This document shows positions 24,407 to 35,495 of a stretch of DNA of 64,000 bases, piece by piece. The translations under genes were made by a program, and so were the position numbers. Numbering within the stretch: the first letter of the stretch is position 1; each line of letters opens with the position of its first letter. The notes below the pieces were generated by a model, which worked only from the letters and a program-made list of their open reading frames with translations, searched no databases and was not told the origin of the DNA. Origin of the DNA: Lophium mytilinum (lineage: Eukaryota; Ascomycota; Dothideomycetes; Mytilinidiales; Mytilinidiaceae); NCBI GenBank assembly GCA_010093605.1, contig MU004188.1:1498341-1562340 (forward strand), in the 5' to 3' direction.

Positions 24407-25185
24407 CGAGGCAGGGCGTGATTGAACGCGGAGGGGAAGCTGAATTGGATGCGTGCGACGGCGGTGAGGGCGGTGGGTTCGGGGCTGATGGAGTGGAGAG
24501 GGCGTTCGTTGGTGTTGAAAACGGGGTGGTTGGGTCGCGAGTTGGCAGGGCTGGCTGGAGCTTTCTCCTTCGGGTAAAGTGAGCTCGAAACACCGACGTC
24601 AACGCCCCCAGCCACACAGATATGAAGAACACCAAAATGATTTTGAAGTGTTTCTCTTCGTTCATTCAAGTTACTCCAGCGATCTACACATACCATAAAG
24701 CCGTGATATTTCGCTCTACTAACATAGGTGCATCTCGAGTCTGAATGGCAGCATCTCGAGTCTGAATAGCAGCATCTCGAATCCAAACAGCCAACCACCG
24801 ACCACCGACTATATAGTAGCTAAATCAAAATGGATAAAATCAATTAAATACAGAACATAACACCATCACCAACGCCTAGAAGATACACAGCATTACTGAT
24901 CCGACACATACTCAAGGCTCTCCTAATCTTTTGTCACTTCAAAACACCGTGCCGTATCGCACGGCGCATCACATACAGTCCCCGCACTCACAAACACAGC
25001 GAGTCCAGATCAAATACCAGAGCCGGTAACTTGCACACTCTCATCCCTCGGATCCGCCCCCTAGCTCTAGACTCGCGCTTGCATCCACACAGATTACTAA
25101 ATATGCCTAGCGAGCGTTGCGTCGTGTACGCATCACATTCGAGATATAGTATGCCACGGCGGCATTGTGCGGGCCATCGGGGCGG
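24407..25185. other. Intergenic region
   Basis: This is spacer between the HMG gene promoter and the 3' end of the secreted-protein gene. It contains a short direct repeat, GCATCTCGAGTCTGAAT-like units at about 24730-24785. No gene is supported. Confidence 0.5.
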
Positions 25186-25602
25186 TCAGAGACCGCTGTC
25201 AACACTAGGGCTTGAGGCGCTGTGTGGCAAGCTCCAAGGCGCGTCGTTGCAGTAGTTGGATTCCGTGGGGGAAGGGCGACAGCGTGGGTCGCTGGGGCAT
25301 TTGCGACAGTTGAGGTAGTGTTGTGGACAGTGGTTCCATCCGGTTTGGTAGTCTGTCATCTCGGATCTGCCGTTGTCGTTGATGCCGTTGAGGTGGCCGG
25401 CCATCGATGGAGTATGAGGACGGCAGCATCGTGGGTCCTTTGGGCATTTGCGGCAATCTAGGCGGCGAGGTGGACAGGTGCTGGAGTATTCCGAGATGTA
25501 GATCTTTTTGCCCGGAGCGTGGATGGAGACGTCATTTTGAGCTGCTAGGGAGGGGGTGAAGAGAATGAGTATCACGAAGGCAGATGGTAGGAAGCTCTTC
25601 AT
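25186..25602 (-). CDS. Small secreted cysteine-rich protein with a duplicated motif
   Basis: I take the ATG at 25602 because it opens directly into a signal peptide, MKSFLPSAFVILILFTPSLA, with likely cleavage near AA-QN. The protein has 138 residues and ten cysteines, at 43, 50, 53, 59, 60, 92, 99, 102, 108 and 118. Two copies of C-x6-C-x2-C-x5-C are present (43-59 and 92-108), sharing the consensus CPxxxLxCRKCPxDPRC, 49 residues apart. The frame also runs upstream to other ATGs, but those would bury the signal peptide. I do not recognise the family. Small size, secretion and cysteine content are shared by many fungal effectors and cell-wall or antimicrobial proteins; none of these roles is shown. 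No intron is needed. Confidence 0.65.
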   Translation of the reverse strand: MKSFLPSAFVILILFTPSLAAQNDVSIHAPGKKIYISEYSSTCPPRRLDCRKCPKDPRCCRPHTPSMAGHLNGINDNGRSEMTDYQTGWNHCPQHYLNCRKCPSDPRCRPSPTESNYCNDAPWSLPHSASSPSVDSGL

Positions 25603-25790
25603 GGTCACTAGTCCATCAGCCATGATATCAGAGCGCGGACCCTTTAAGAGGATAAAGGGAAGGTTCATGTGGAATGTTCTCTGTGGCATGCCGAGATATC
25701 TTGTTTGATTGGTAGACATTGACTTTCTGGAATGTAAAAACTTCCTTGAGCTTCGAGATTACCTCAGCTTACTATGATAGAAAACCAGCT

Positions 25791-26687
25791 CTACCACTTT
25801 TCAATAAACGGCCTAAGGTCGATCTCCCAAGCAAACGTCGACCGGTGCTGGGTATGTAACTGCCAATAAACCTCTGCAATCTGTCTGAGGTCAGCAAGGA
25901 CGTAGAGAAAGGGACATCCTAAACAACTCACCCCATCGGCGCTCAATTTGGCATCGGCAGGTGCATCCTTAAGCCACTCCTTCGTTCGCGGGATATCGAT
26001 AACCCCGTCAATGATTGCGTGAGACACATGGACACCCTTGGGACCGAATTCCCTAGCCAGCGACTGGCTCAGCGCTCTCAAGGCAAACTTGCCGCTGGCG
26101 AACGAGGACATATGTGCTGAGCCTCTAACGGATGCCGTGGCGCCAGTGAAGATGAGAGACGGTGGGTATTTAGATCCCTCCTCGACGCCTTTTAGTAGCA
26201 AGGGCAGAGTTGCCTTTGAGAATAGGAATGCGCCCTTCCTATACGCGCATTAGATCAGATATAGTGAAGAAAATTGTCAAGGAAGCGCTTACCCACTGAC
26301 ATCCAGACCAGCCGTGAAGTCATCCTCTGTCAGTTCTAGGAACGGTTTGCGGACGAATCTACCGCTCGCATTGAACACGGCCGCCTTCTAGCTGTCAGAA
26401 TCTCATCAAGTTGAAAACATTGGGAGACTCACAGCAGCGCTCACGCCCGGACCAAACTCCTTCTCAATCTTCTCAAATGCAGCATTCACGCTCTTCGAAT
26501 CAGAGATATCAGTGCCGATTCCAATTGCCTTGCCTCCGTTGCCATTAATCTCTTTGGCGAGAGATTCGAAATTCTCCGGGTTCCTGGCAAGAAGAACAAC
26601 AGGATAGGAGGCCGCGAACTTCCGGGCAACTGCGGCACCAGTTCCAGGACCGACGCCTGCGACGATTGCGATAAACTTAGATGCCAT
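25791..26687 (-). CDS. Short-chain dehydrogenase/reductase (SDR)
   Basis: Exons are 26433-26687 (or to 26445 with an alternative donor), 26293-26387, 25932-26238 and 25791-25880, giving about 248 residues, normal for a classical SDR. The nucleotide-binding motif is AGVGPGTGAAVARKFA near the N-terminus. GTDISD marks the strand that contacts the adenine. The catalytic region reads LIFTGATASVRG then SSFASGKFALRAL, so the usual YxxxK is FxxxK, with Phe where the acid-base Tyr is expected. IDGVIDIPRTKEWL and IDLRPFIEKW are typical of a fungal/bacterial SDR branch close to uncharacterised NAD(P)-dependent enzymes. The substrate is unknown. The first donor is ambiguous (GTGAGT or GTGAGC, 12 nt apart). 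Confidence 0.82.
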
Positions 26688-27873
26688 TTCGATGGAGACG
26701 ACTTTATTGGATATGAGAGTGGTTTATTGTACGGAATTTGTTAGAGAGAGAAGATGGAAGAGAGATGGAGAGAATATAGAAATGATGTTGGCAGAGACAA
26801 TTAATAAAGAGAGGTTGTGTTTAGTTAATGGATATGCGGGCGGGGACTTGATTTGTCAATAACGGACTGAGGGACGCGATGCGCGAGGTATGTCATAATC
26901 ATGTTCAATGGCGCTATCGGCTAGCGTAGCATTTCAAATACAGCTCTCGATATATTATTTGCCCAGGTGGGAGTACATGCATGTACTCCTTGGGTTATTG
27001 TGATTGAACTTGGCTATGTTATATGAGTAAAGACGATTTCAAGTGATACGGAAATGGCCACGTGATCAATAAGTGCTAATATAGTTGGAATATGGATCTA
27101 TTTGGGGTACTATTATCTCCTGAAATCTAACGATATCAAAGTATGACCACTTCCATAGATCCGAGGACCTGTGATAACTTTACGTAGAGTGAGACTGAAG
27201 GAGACTGAGCTGGGGCATAGATCACAAGCAGACGAAATCTTGTTTGTGCTTTGTGTCGGAAATGTAGATAGTTGTGTGTCCGCATTGATGAACTTCAATA
27301 CACACTGGAGGCCGTGCTTCCGGGGAGAATATTCACTGGGCGACCGAATGGGTATGAAGTCCAGTGCAGCAATCATTAAGTCTCTCATCATGACTCAATC
27401 TAATGGATGTCTCTCACCATCAAACCACCCGTATCATAGAGTAAATATCAGGGGTAGTCTGCAGGCAAGCAGGGCTTTCGGCCCATTGGGTTTCCTCTCC
27501 GCTATTCGTTTAACTTTATGCGGCCACTAAACTGGGCTGCCAAGTAGATAATGTAGCGGGTTCGATCTCAATCATCGATTTTCGTCCGGTTGGTGCTTAG
27601 GCGACTTCCTAGAGATTCCTATACCGTTAGCAGAAACACGCCTGTCTAGTCTTAGTCACAGAGCCGCGAGTTGTGTACAAGCCAGTGTGTGGCGAGTTGA
27701 TTGTGGTTCGTGCCAGAAACAGGTATCTTCCGCCTTCGCTGCTCCATGCTTTTCATTCCGTTGCCGAAGTCGAATAAGAGATGTACTCCGTTCCATTGGC
27801 TTGACCGCAGATACACGAAGTCTCGTGAAGCCCGGCCCCCATGAAATTGTCGTCAACCCAGATCCGCAATCCC
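26688..27873. other. Intergenic region
   Basis: This 1.2 kb region lies between the SDR promoter and the 3' end of RPL26. Its central part (about 26900-27120) is AT-rich. A B-box-like GGTTCGATCTC near 27559 has no tRNA fold around it. No gene is supported. Confidence 0.5.
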
Positions 27874-28507
27874 TTACTCCTTTGTCCTCTTCAGCTTGGC
27901 CTCCCTGCCGGTGCTCTTGCGGTCCAGAATGTTCTCGCGGTCACGGTCGAGCTTGAGCTTGGTCTGGGGTTAATTAGTATTGGCGCTGGTGCTATCTTGC
28001 TTTTGCGATACGTACGATCACCACTTTTGAAGGAGCTGCGGGCAGTTAGCGATAGATCACCTAAATATTTAAGGGCGGTTCATACCAATGCCAAGAGGCA
28101 CACTCTGGCCGCTGGTCTTCTCCCGGGTAACACGCTCGACGTGGATCACGTATTTGAGACGGTAGACAGATGTGACTTTTCCTTCGCGGCCCTTGTTGCT
28201 GCATCACAATTCCCGTCAGAATGGCCGATCTCGATGGCTGCGATGCGCCTTTTGGAACGAGTACGTACCTTCCCCGTACAACAATGACTTCGTCGTCCTT
28301 TCGGATGGGGATTGAACGGACACCGCCGTACTTCTCACGGAGCCTAGAGAAATCAATGAGCAAGGCCACGGACAGAGCCATGGCGGGCACTCACTCCTTG
28401 GAAAGCGGCGCGCTCATGATGGTTCGGCGCACGCTGCTAGGGGCCTGGAAGTGGGCCTTCCTGCCCTTCCTCCGGCTGGAGTGCAACGCTGAGTTTATCT
28501 TCGTCAT
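27874..28507 (-). CDS. RPL26: 60S ribosomal protein L26 (uL24)
   Basis: This is a cytosolic large-subunit protein near the peptide exit tunnel. Five exons (28395-28507, 28269-28343, 28086-28198, 28016-28035, 27874-27963) make 411 nt, 136 residues, the usual length. Conserved runs are [66 protein letters not shown] and [15 protein letters not shown]. The fourth exon has only 20 nt. Many small introns in a short ribosomal gene are usual in moulds. It is divergent from the AT-hook protein gene, with 449 bp between start codons. Confidence 0.95.
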
Positions 28508-28956
28508 GGTGGGCGATGTGTCGGTGGAACTGCGAGGTCGTCGTTGTCTTCTCGCGGGCTTCAATTGTGGGCAGCGAGCAGAAGTTCTCGCTTAGAGATT
28601 AGCGCCCCGGGGTCCGGCGAAACAGTCCTGCCGGCGTCGGTCTTGGCACCGTGATCTGGGCCGGGGGTCTTCCCGTTCGAGCTGTCGCGTTGTGTGGTGA
28701 CAAGGACCTCACCTCGCCCGCAGTCGTGCAACTCGCGCGCGCCCTCGATCAGCTTCAAGAACGCCGGCGACGTGTTTACACCGGCCTTGCTTTTCGTTCG
28801 TCTGCGCGCGTGGGGAAAGAGCAACCGACGTGTTCTACGCCCTCTCATTGACGACCCACTGGAACTGCCTTTCGACACTCCACACCTCCATGTATTCCAC
28901 ACCCCGGAAAGCGAAATCCGCGCGGAAGGTGTCTGTGGTTGTCTAGCGGCTTCGCG
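28508..28956. promoter_or_regulatory. Shared promoter region, RPL26 / AT-hook gene
   Basis: This 449 bp spacer between two divergent starts must hold both promoters. It is GC-rich. I could not assign a specific factor site. Confidence 0.5.
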
Positions 28957-31900
28957 ATGGCGCCCAACGACTTCTATCCCTCAGGGAACAATTACTACAA
29001 TGCGCAGACAAACCCGTCGCAACAATATCCTGGGTATCAAACCCAGAACACCGCTGGACAATCCACGAATCGCACCTACCAGCCCCAGAATCCGGCGACA
29101 AGCCAGCCGGATTACATATCATACTCGGCACAAGCGTATAATGGACAGGGGACATATGGACAGCAACAACAAGACGGTTCGTGGAGCAATAACAGAGCGG
29201 CGGAGGCATTGAGGAACCTCAGCAACACTGCCTACACAGCTGGTAGCAACACAACTGTCAGCAGTGCTGGCTTCACTCCAGCAAACACTGCTACCTCGAA
29301 CCGCTACTCGGCTACGGTTTCCCAACCACCGCAAAATCAGTATGAGTCGAGATTGAGCAGCACCCAGGCCCATGCTTCCTACGGACAGACACAGGCGAGG
29401 CCAAGGAGTGTCAATGCGACTGCTAATGCGCGTGCCCCTCCGGCTGCAAGTCAAGGGCTGCCTTCACCAGCAGTCGCGGCCGGTTATCCGTCGCAACGTG
29501 TCCAAGCGACGTTCAATCAGCAACGATCAGCAAGCCCTGCCCATCCTGCGTTTCAGGCAAACCATAGTTCAGCTCATTCGACTTCGAAGAAACAGTCTAG
29601 TTCTGCATCGGCAACTCAGTACACCGACTTTAGCAACAGAGTCCTTCCGCATGTCACGGAGCCAACCCGGAATGCCCTTCCAGCTGTCGCTTCAGCTTCA
29701 TATAACTATGGAGACCGCCATGCTACAGCACCGGTAATACAGACGACAGCCGGGCATTTTGAGCAGCCCACAATCACCGTTGACCCAATGCAAGTCTATG
29801 ACCCGTGGCCGGAGTACCAGCGGAAACAGGAAGCGTTACGAGCCCAGAAAGCTGCCGAAGACGCTGTCCTTGCTGAGCAGAAGAGAAAAGAAGATGAAGT
29901 GAGAAGGATAGAAGAGGCCAGGAAGAAGGCCGAGGAAGAGCAGAAGAAAGCCGAGGAAGAGCGAATAAAGGCCGAAGAAGAGAGGAGGCTGGAAGAGCAG
30001 CGGCGTATAGAGGCGGAAAGACGCGCTCTTGAACCCCAAGTCCCAACTCCCGTACCAGCTTCGGCTCCAGAGAAAAAGTCGAAGAAGCCAAGAGCGCCCA
30101 GAAAAAGTGCTGTCTCTGCGAGCGTGAACACTGTTTCAACTGACGCTCCTCAGACATCAAGCAGCGGTCAGGACACTGAAGCGGAGATCAGGGCCTTGAT
30201 GGTCAAAATGAGGGAGCTCAATAGCAAGGATCCAGCATTACTGGCAAAGATATGGGAACAAGAGAGAAAGAGCCATGTGGCAAGTCAGCAGGCTCAGACT
30301 CAGACTCCGGCGGCGCCCTCACCGACCCTCCCAGGAGGTCAGATACCTCGCAAACAAGCTCAAAAGGCGGCTACTACGAAGGCACCCAAAGCTGCCAGTA
30401 CATTTCAAGATGTAGCAGTTAATGGAACAAGCACCAGTGGCGCAAGCAACACTCCAGTCCCTTCATCGTCAACGACAGCCCCGGCTGTTCAGACTCCAAC
30501 TCAACCGCATCAAATACAGCAAACGCACACACCGGTACAAACTCCAAAACCAGTCCGACAACAAAAAGGCGGCACTATTTGGCCCCCAGACAAGACACAA
30601 CTTTTGGCTGAAACCGCTTCCAAATGGCTCAATGACATCCTGGAAAACAAAGATAGACCAATTACTCCTGCTCAGATTCTAAGAATGCTCGACAGCAATC
30701 CATCCTATGTTGATCTTTGCGAACAACTTGAGAAATTGGGTCTAAAATTGGATCGGGCTCTCTTTGCCAAGTCATTGTTAGCAGCGGTCCCGGACGTCAA
30801 CTCGGCATCCCGCCAATCTGCTCAAGCAGCTCAACGTCCACCACCAGCCAATTCTCAACCAAATGGCGGGGCCAGTTCATCAACTAGCATCTCGAGGAGC
30901 GCTGGTACAGCTGCCCCATCAGGACCGAAGAGTCAAGTTGCAAATGGATTGTCCGTCCAGACTGCTACCGGACATATGGAGAATGCACCGCCACCAGTCT
31001 CTCATTACCCTCCCCCCGACTCTACCCCTTCTAATACCCCTTACTATAACAACTATCCACCATTCCCAAGGGCAGATTCACCTCCTTACATGCCTCAGGA
31101 TGATTCTCCGCCGCCGTTGCCCGCACCGGTGGCACAAATGGTGCCCAAAAAGGAGTCACCGAGAGTCACGCCTAGGCCAGCGCCAGCGTCCAAGGAAGAA
31201 GCCGCAAGAAAACGAGACTTTAGCGAATTCGTCGATTTGACAGCTTTGTCGGATGAAGATGATCTACCTCCGGTAAAGAAGTCAAAAGCCGAACAAAACT
31301 TTCCACGCCAGTCTTTGGCCGGATCTGCACCCCCAAGCGCTAGGGATACCCACGCCCCCAGTCCGAATTTTGGGCCCTTCCCAATGGTGCCATCACAACC
31401 ACTGCAGGGCACTACAACGCCACCTACGAAAGACCCGAGATTTACCAATATCGTCCAACCGATAAACAAGAAGAAGGCGCTTCGACGATCAGCCTACGAC
31501 ATCAAGACGATCGCTCGCGATGTATTACTTGCTACGGGACGGCATCCGCACATGCGAGCTTTGAACGCCCATCTGGAAGTTTTGAAGAGCTCGTTTGCCG
31601 AAGTCGACAATACTTCCGACCTGAGCACTCTGAGATGGGATATTATCGATCCTGGCGAGCCACCAATAGGCTATTTGCAAAACAGTCTGTTTACGCAAGA
31701 GCAGGAAGACGCCGATGACGAGGATGACAGTGACGACGAGCAGTCGAGGGCCCAAGCGCGACCACAGGTTGCTGTTCAGCAGATGGTCGGTGTTGGGGGA
31801 GGGGGAGGGATGAGTTCTTTCTCCGCAACACCGTCTTTTAGCAGCCTTATGAAGGAAGCCCCGAAGAAACGCGGACGAGGTCGACCACCCCGGGCGAGCT

Positions 31901-33018
31901 ATCCCGTTACTTCCAGGCCATCCGGATTTGGAGACAGCGAGAGTTCTCCCCGTACCAAACCGCCGCCTACGAACAGAGCAGCTGGGGGTGAAAGAATACC
32001 GAGCTCACGGCCTTCTGGCTCGAGTGGAATTGCTGAAACGCCGCGTTCGTCAGCGTCTGCAACTGGTTCAGCTACGAATGCTAGTCAGTTTCGTCCTAGT
32101 GGCACAGGTACAGGATATGCGGCATTGCGGGAGCACAACGAGGACGGAACGCCCGTCAAGAAGAGGGGACGACCCGTTGGGTGGCGGAAAGCTATACACG
32201 GATCCGCAGAGGCCCAAGGCCGCGAGGTCACCCGCGGACCGAGCGGGTTGCGCAACGTTAGTACTGCAGGTGCCGACTCAACCACCACAAAAGCATCCAA
32301 AGGACCGAAATCTGCCAACAAGATGAAAACCCAACCGAACTATCAGGTGTTCAAATGCAAATGGCAACTCTGCACGGCTGAATTGCACAACCTGGAGACT
32401 TTGAGGAAGCACGTTGAGAAGATTCACGGCAAAGCGGCTGCCCATGGGGGATTCGACTGCCTGTGGGAGAATTGTGGAAAGGACATAACTTTTTACAATA
32501 AACGAACTGGCGACTCCGAACAACAGCATCAGTATTTCGACTTTGACAACATCTCGAAATGGCGTGAGCATCTTGAGCTTCAGCATTTTAGCCCCTTAGC
32601 GTGGACTATGGGTGACGGTCCCCCTAGTGGACTCTCAGGTGAGCAGAACGGCTGGTTACAGATGAGCCATGCTAATGCGTAACTAGATGCAGGGCACAAC
32701 TCGGATGCGAATATGAGCGACCACCGTGCCAGGCGCGTCACGCCTAGAATAACTGCGCCATCGTCTTTGCACGACAACCCTAGAGATGACCGTGCCACCT
32801 CAAGCGCAGCGCCCGAACCCGCTCGCCGAGGAAGACCACCGAAGCCATCTCAAGAGCAAGTTGCTCAAGAAACAGAGCAAGCAATGCTCAAAAAGAAGAG
32901 GGATATCGGGCCTGGAGTGGACAGGGGAGGTGCGCGTCTAGTGACCCCGAAGCGGCGCCGAGGCTTCGATGATGCTGAGGATTTCGATGAGCTTATCGTC
33001 GACAAGGAAGATGAGTAG
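28957..33018 (+). CDS. AT-hook / C2H2 zinc-finger nuclear protein
   Basis: Exons 28957-32638 and 32687-33018 give 4014 nt, 1337 residues. The first 280 residues are Gln/Asn/Ser/Tyr-rich. A long charged coiled coil follows, about 290-365 (repeats of KAEEE and RRIE). There is a Pro-rich middle, then an acidic patch (EDADDEDDSDDE). Three AT-hook cores are present: KKRGRGRPPRAS, KKRGRPVGWRK and, in exon 2, RRGRPPKPS. Near residue 1130-1210 lies a C2H2-like region, FKCKWQLCTAELHNLETLRK then HVEKIH, with a second CLWENC half. The ending is acidic (DDAEDFDELIVDKEDE). This points to a chromatin or transcription protein that binds AT-rich DNA. I do not know its complex; a role with a remodeller is only a guess. 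Confidence 0.8.
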
Positions 33019-33531
33019 GAGCATGAGCAGCGATGGCGCTGCTATCGGTACATATTCTGGGGTTGCAACCATCGTAGCTCAGAAGGTCATGGATTGTCTT
33101 TGAATTCTGCTTTGTACGTTATACCCCTTTTGCGGCGACCGGAGGACAGCATCTGGATCACAGGGGCAGTTCTTTTTGCTAGCAGAATATCTTGAGGGCA
33201 TGCACTAGTTGCGGGTATGCCGTCAAAGATGAGAATAGTTATTGTAGCAATGAATTCAACAGAATACATTCATCGCCATCCCATTGATCTGTTCACGGCC
33301 TGAAAACGCCTACTAATGCTACAAAGTTCCTTTTTGGCAGCACTATCCCCGCAGATCCCTGATAAACGCCGTGTTCTCTAAGACAACCGGTCCCGCTTCG
33401 AATAAGCTTGCTCGGGGCTTGATTGAGCAGAAGTATACACAGAAGATCCGCTGTCTATTCCCTGACGTCCTCCTCTCTGAAATCCTCCTATGCACCATGT
33501 CCTGGAATTCGTTCGCCCAAAGCTCCTCCCT
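33019..33531. other. Convergent intergenic region
   Basis: This 513 bp segment lies between the stop codons of the AT-hook gene and OST4. Both terminators are presumably here. No gene is seen. Confidence 0.5.
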
Positions 33532-33699
33532 CTAGCTCTTTGCCTTTCCTGCGCCTTGCTGCGCGCCGGGTATGCTCTTCGCCTTAAGCGCCTTGTGTTC
33601 TTCTGAGTTGATTTCAAGGAAGTGGTAGAGGACAATGAGCAGCATAGAGAGGCCGCCCAGGAAGAGCGCTAGCGAGTAGAGGGTGTTGTCTGAAATCAT
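33532..33699 (-). CDS. OST4: Oligosaccharyltransferase subunit OST4
   Basis: This is a 55-residue one-span ER membrane protein that holds the Stt3-Ost3/Ost6 part of the N-glycosylation complex together. The start MISDNTLYSLALFLGG and the helix SMLLIVLYHFLEIN match the very conserved OST4 peptide. A hydrophilic tail of about 24 residues (NSEEHKALKAKSIPGAQ) makes it longer than the yeast form, as in other moulds. It fits in a single 168-nt exon and is easily missed for its size. Upstream, a likely 5'-UTR intron (about 33756-33815, GTGAGT to CTAG) and a short upstream reading frame starting at 33920 suggest a translated leader. Confidence 0.9.
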   Translation of the reverse strand: MISDNTLYSLALFLGGLSMLLIVLYHFLEINSEEHKALKAKSIPGAQQGAGKAKS

Positions 33700-34154
33700 C
33701 TTGACGGTCGCTGGAATTGTGGCTTCGGGGGTGGATGCGCGGGCGAAAGACGGGGGTGCTTCTAGACGGCAGTCAGTTGCGGAATTCGGAGCACTTCAGT
33801 CATTCAGAACTCACAGATTGCTCCTTTAAGTAACTTCAAGGAATTGGTCCGTCGGCAAGTGAGGTTGTTGAGCGTCTTGGTGTTTAGATAGAAGCCACCT
33901 TGAGCTTCGCGTCCATCCATGCTCGGACCCCTAGCACAAAACAGCGCAGTAGTCAGCGGTAATTTATTCCAACCCCACCGCGAAACTCGACCGTCATTCT
34001 CGTTCACAGCCTCCGCAAACCCAGTGAATCACACCCCCGACCCCGGTTCTCGAGCGCCCCAACTTCACCCACACTCACTCGAGGACGCTTCCGGACAGTT
34101 GCCAACCCTCATCCCCATTTTTCCTAGTAGAAAGAAGGCCACAGCTCGCCCACC
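33700..34154. promoter_or_regulatory. Divergent leader/promoter region, OST4 / TMA46
   Basis: This 455 bp region holds the OST4 5' UTR with its putative intron and upstream frame on the minus strand. The TMA46 promoter is on the plus strand. No other coding sequence is supported. Confidence 0.5.
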
Positions 34155-35495
34155 ATGCCTCCAAAGGGAATGAACCAGCCAAAGGCCAAGGACAAGGTCG
34201 CTGTTGACAAGGTACTTGACAGTCTGGCCTACTCATAAGACAGCAGCTAACTTGAGACAGTCCTTTGGCATGAAAAACGTATGCTACCCCCTCCTCCCCC
34301 GCCTCTAGGACGCCCCCACACACCCTTCCCCGGAGACGCGGTCGCTAATATCTATCCCGAAAATCACAGAAAAAAGGCGGAGCAGCACAGAGACAAATCA
34401 AACAACTAGCCCAATCGCAGGCCGGCTCCGGGACACCGGAGCAGAAGAAGAAGGCGGCGGAGAAACTGCAGCGCGAGAACGAGAAGAAGGCCGCTGAAGC
34501 CGCGGCTCGCGAAGTGGCGGATCTCTTCAAGCCCGTGCAGGTCCAGAAGGTGCCGTTTGGCGTCGATCCGAAGACGATTCTGTGCCAGTTTTTCAAGAAG
34601 GGACATTGTGACAAGGGGCGGAAATGCAAGTTCTCGCATGACCTTGCGGTGGAGCGGAAGGGTGAGAAGAGGTCGCTGTACACAGATCTTCGGGAGGGAG
34701 ACGAGAATGAGGAGGATGATGTCAAGAAGAAGGATGATATGGTGGACTGGGACGAGGAGAAGCTGCGGACTGTGGTGCTGAGCAAGCAGGGTAACCCGAA
34801 GACGACGACGGATAAAGTGTGCAAGTTCTTTATTGAGGCCGTCGAGAACGGGAAGTATGGGTGGTTCTGGATTTGTCCGAATGGAGGCGATAAGTGCATG
34901 TATAAGCATTCGCTGCCGCCGGGGTATGTTTTGCGCTCCTCTCCCTCCTTTCCAATCGAGCTTTTTGATGTCGAACTGGAGGCGCCAAGGAAACATTTTC
35001 TTGATATTGACTATTTACAGCTTCGTCCTCAAAACGAAAGAGCAACGCGCCGCCGAAAAGGCTCTCATGGACAAATCACCCATGGCCACCCTGACCCTCG
35101 AAGACTTCCTAGAATCCGAACGCCACAAGCTCACCGGCACACTCACACCCGTAACCGAGGAAACATTCGCGAAGTGGAAGAAGGGCCGGATGGACAAGAA
35201 GCAGGCAGAGGAAGAGGCGAAGGCGATGAAGGAAGCAACTGGACGCGCCATGTTCGAGAAGGGCGACTGGCAAGACAGCGAGGCGGACAGCGACGACGAG
35301 GACGCAGACGGCTCGTGGAACCTAGAAGCCTTACGGCGCGAAACAGAGGCCGCGCGGCAGCGGAAAGAGGAAGAGCGTCTGCGCAAAGCCGAGGGTGGCG
35401 ACGATGGTGGCGGTGTCGTGCCTAATGGCGTCGAGAGCAACGGCATCCAGAAAGGAGAGTCGTCCGCATCCGCATCCGCATCTGTCGCATCTTAA
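34155..35495 (+). CDS. TMA46: Translation machinery-associated protein TMA46 (ZC3H15/DFRP1 family)
   Basis: It binds and stabilises the DRG-type GTPase Rbg1 and associates with ribosomes. Exons 34155-34211, 34261-34278, 34370-34923 and 35021-35495 give 1104 nt, 367 residues. The N-terminus [14 protein letters not shown] leads into [12 protein letters not shown]. Two CCCH fingers follow: [19 protein letters not shown] and [20 protein letters not shown]...CMYKH. The DFRP region comes next ([34 protein letters not shown]). The C-terminal part is acidic, then low-complexity. The second exon has just 18 nt (SFGMKN). The domain order and motifs make this call firm. Confidence 0.94.

Noticed and set aside
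27480-27600. Possible tRNA gene near the B-box-like GGTTCGATCTC
   Set aside because: The arms of a cloverleaf do not pair and no A box is present at the right distance.
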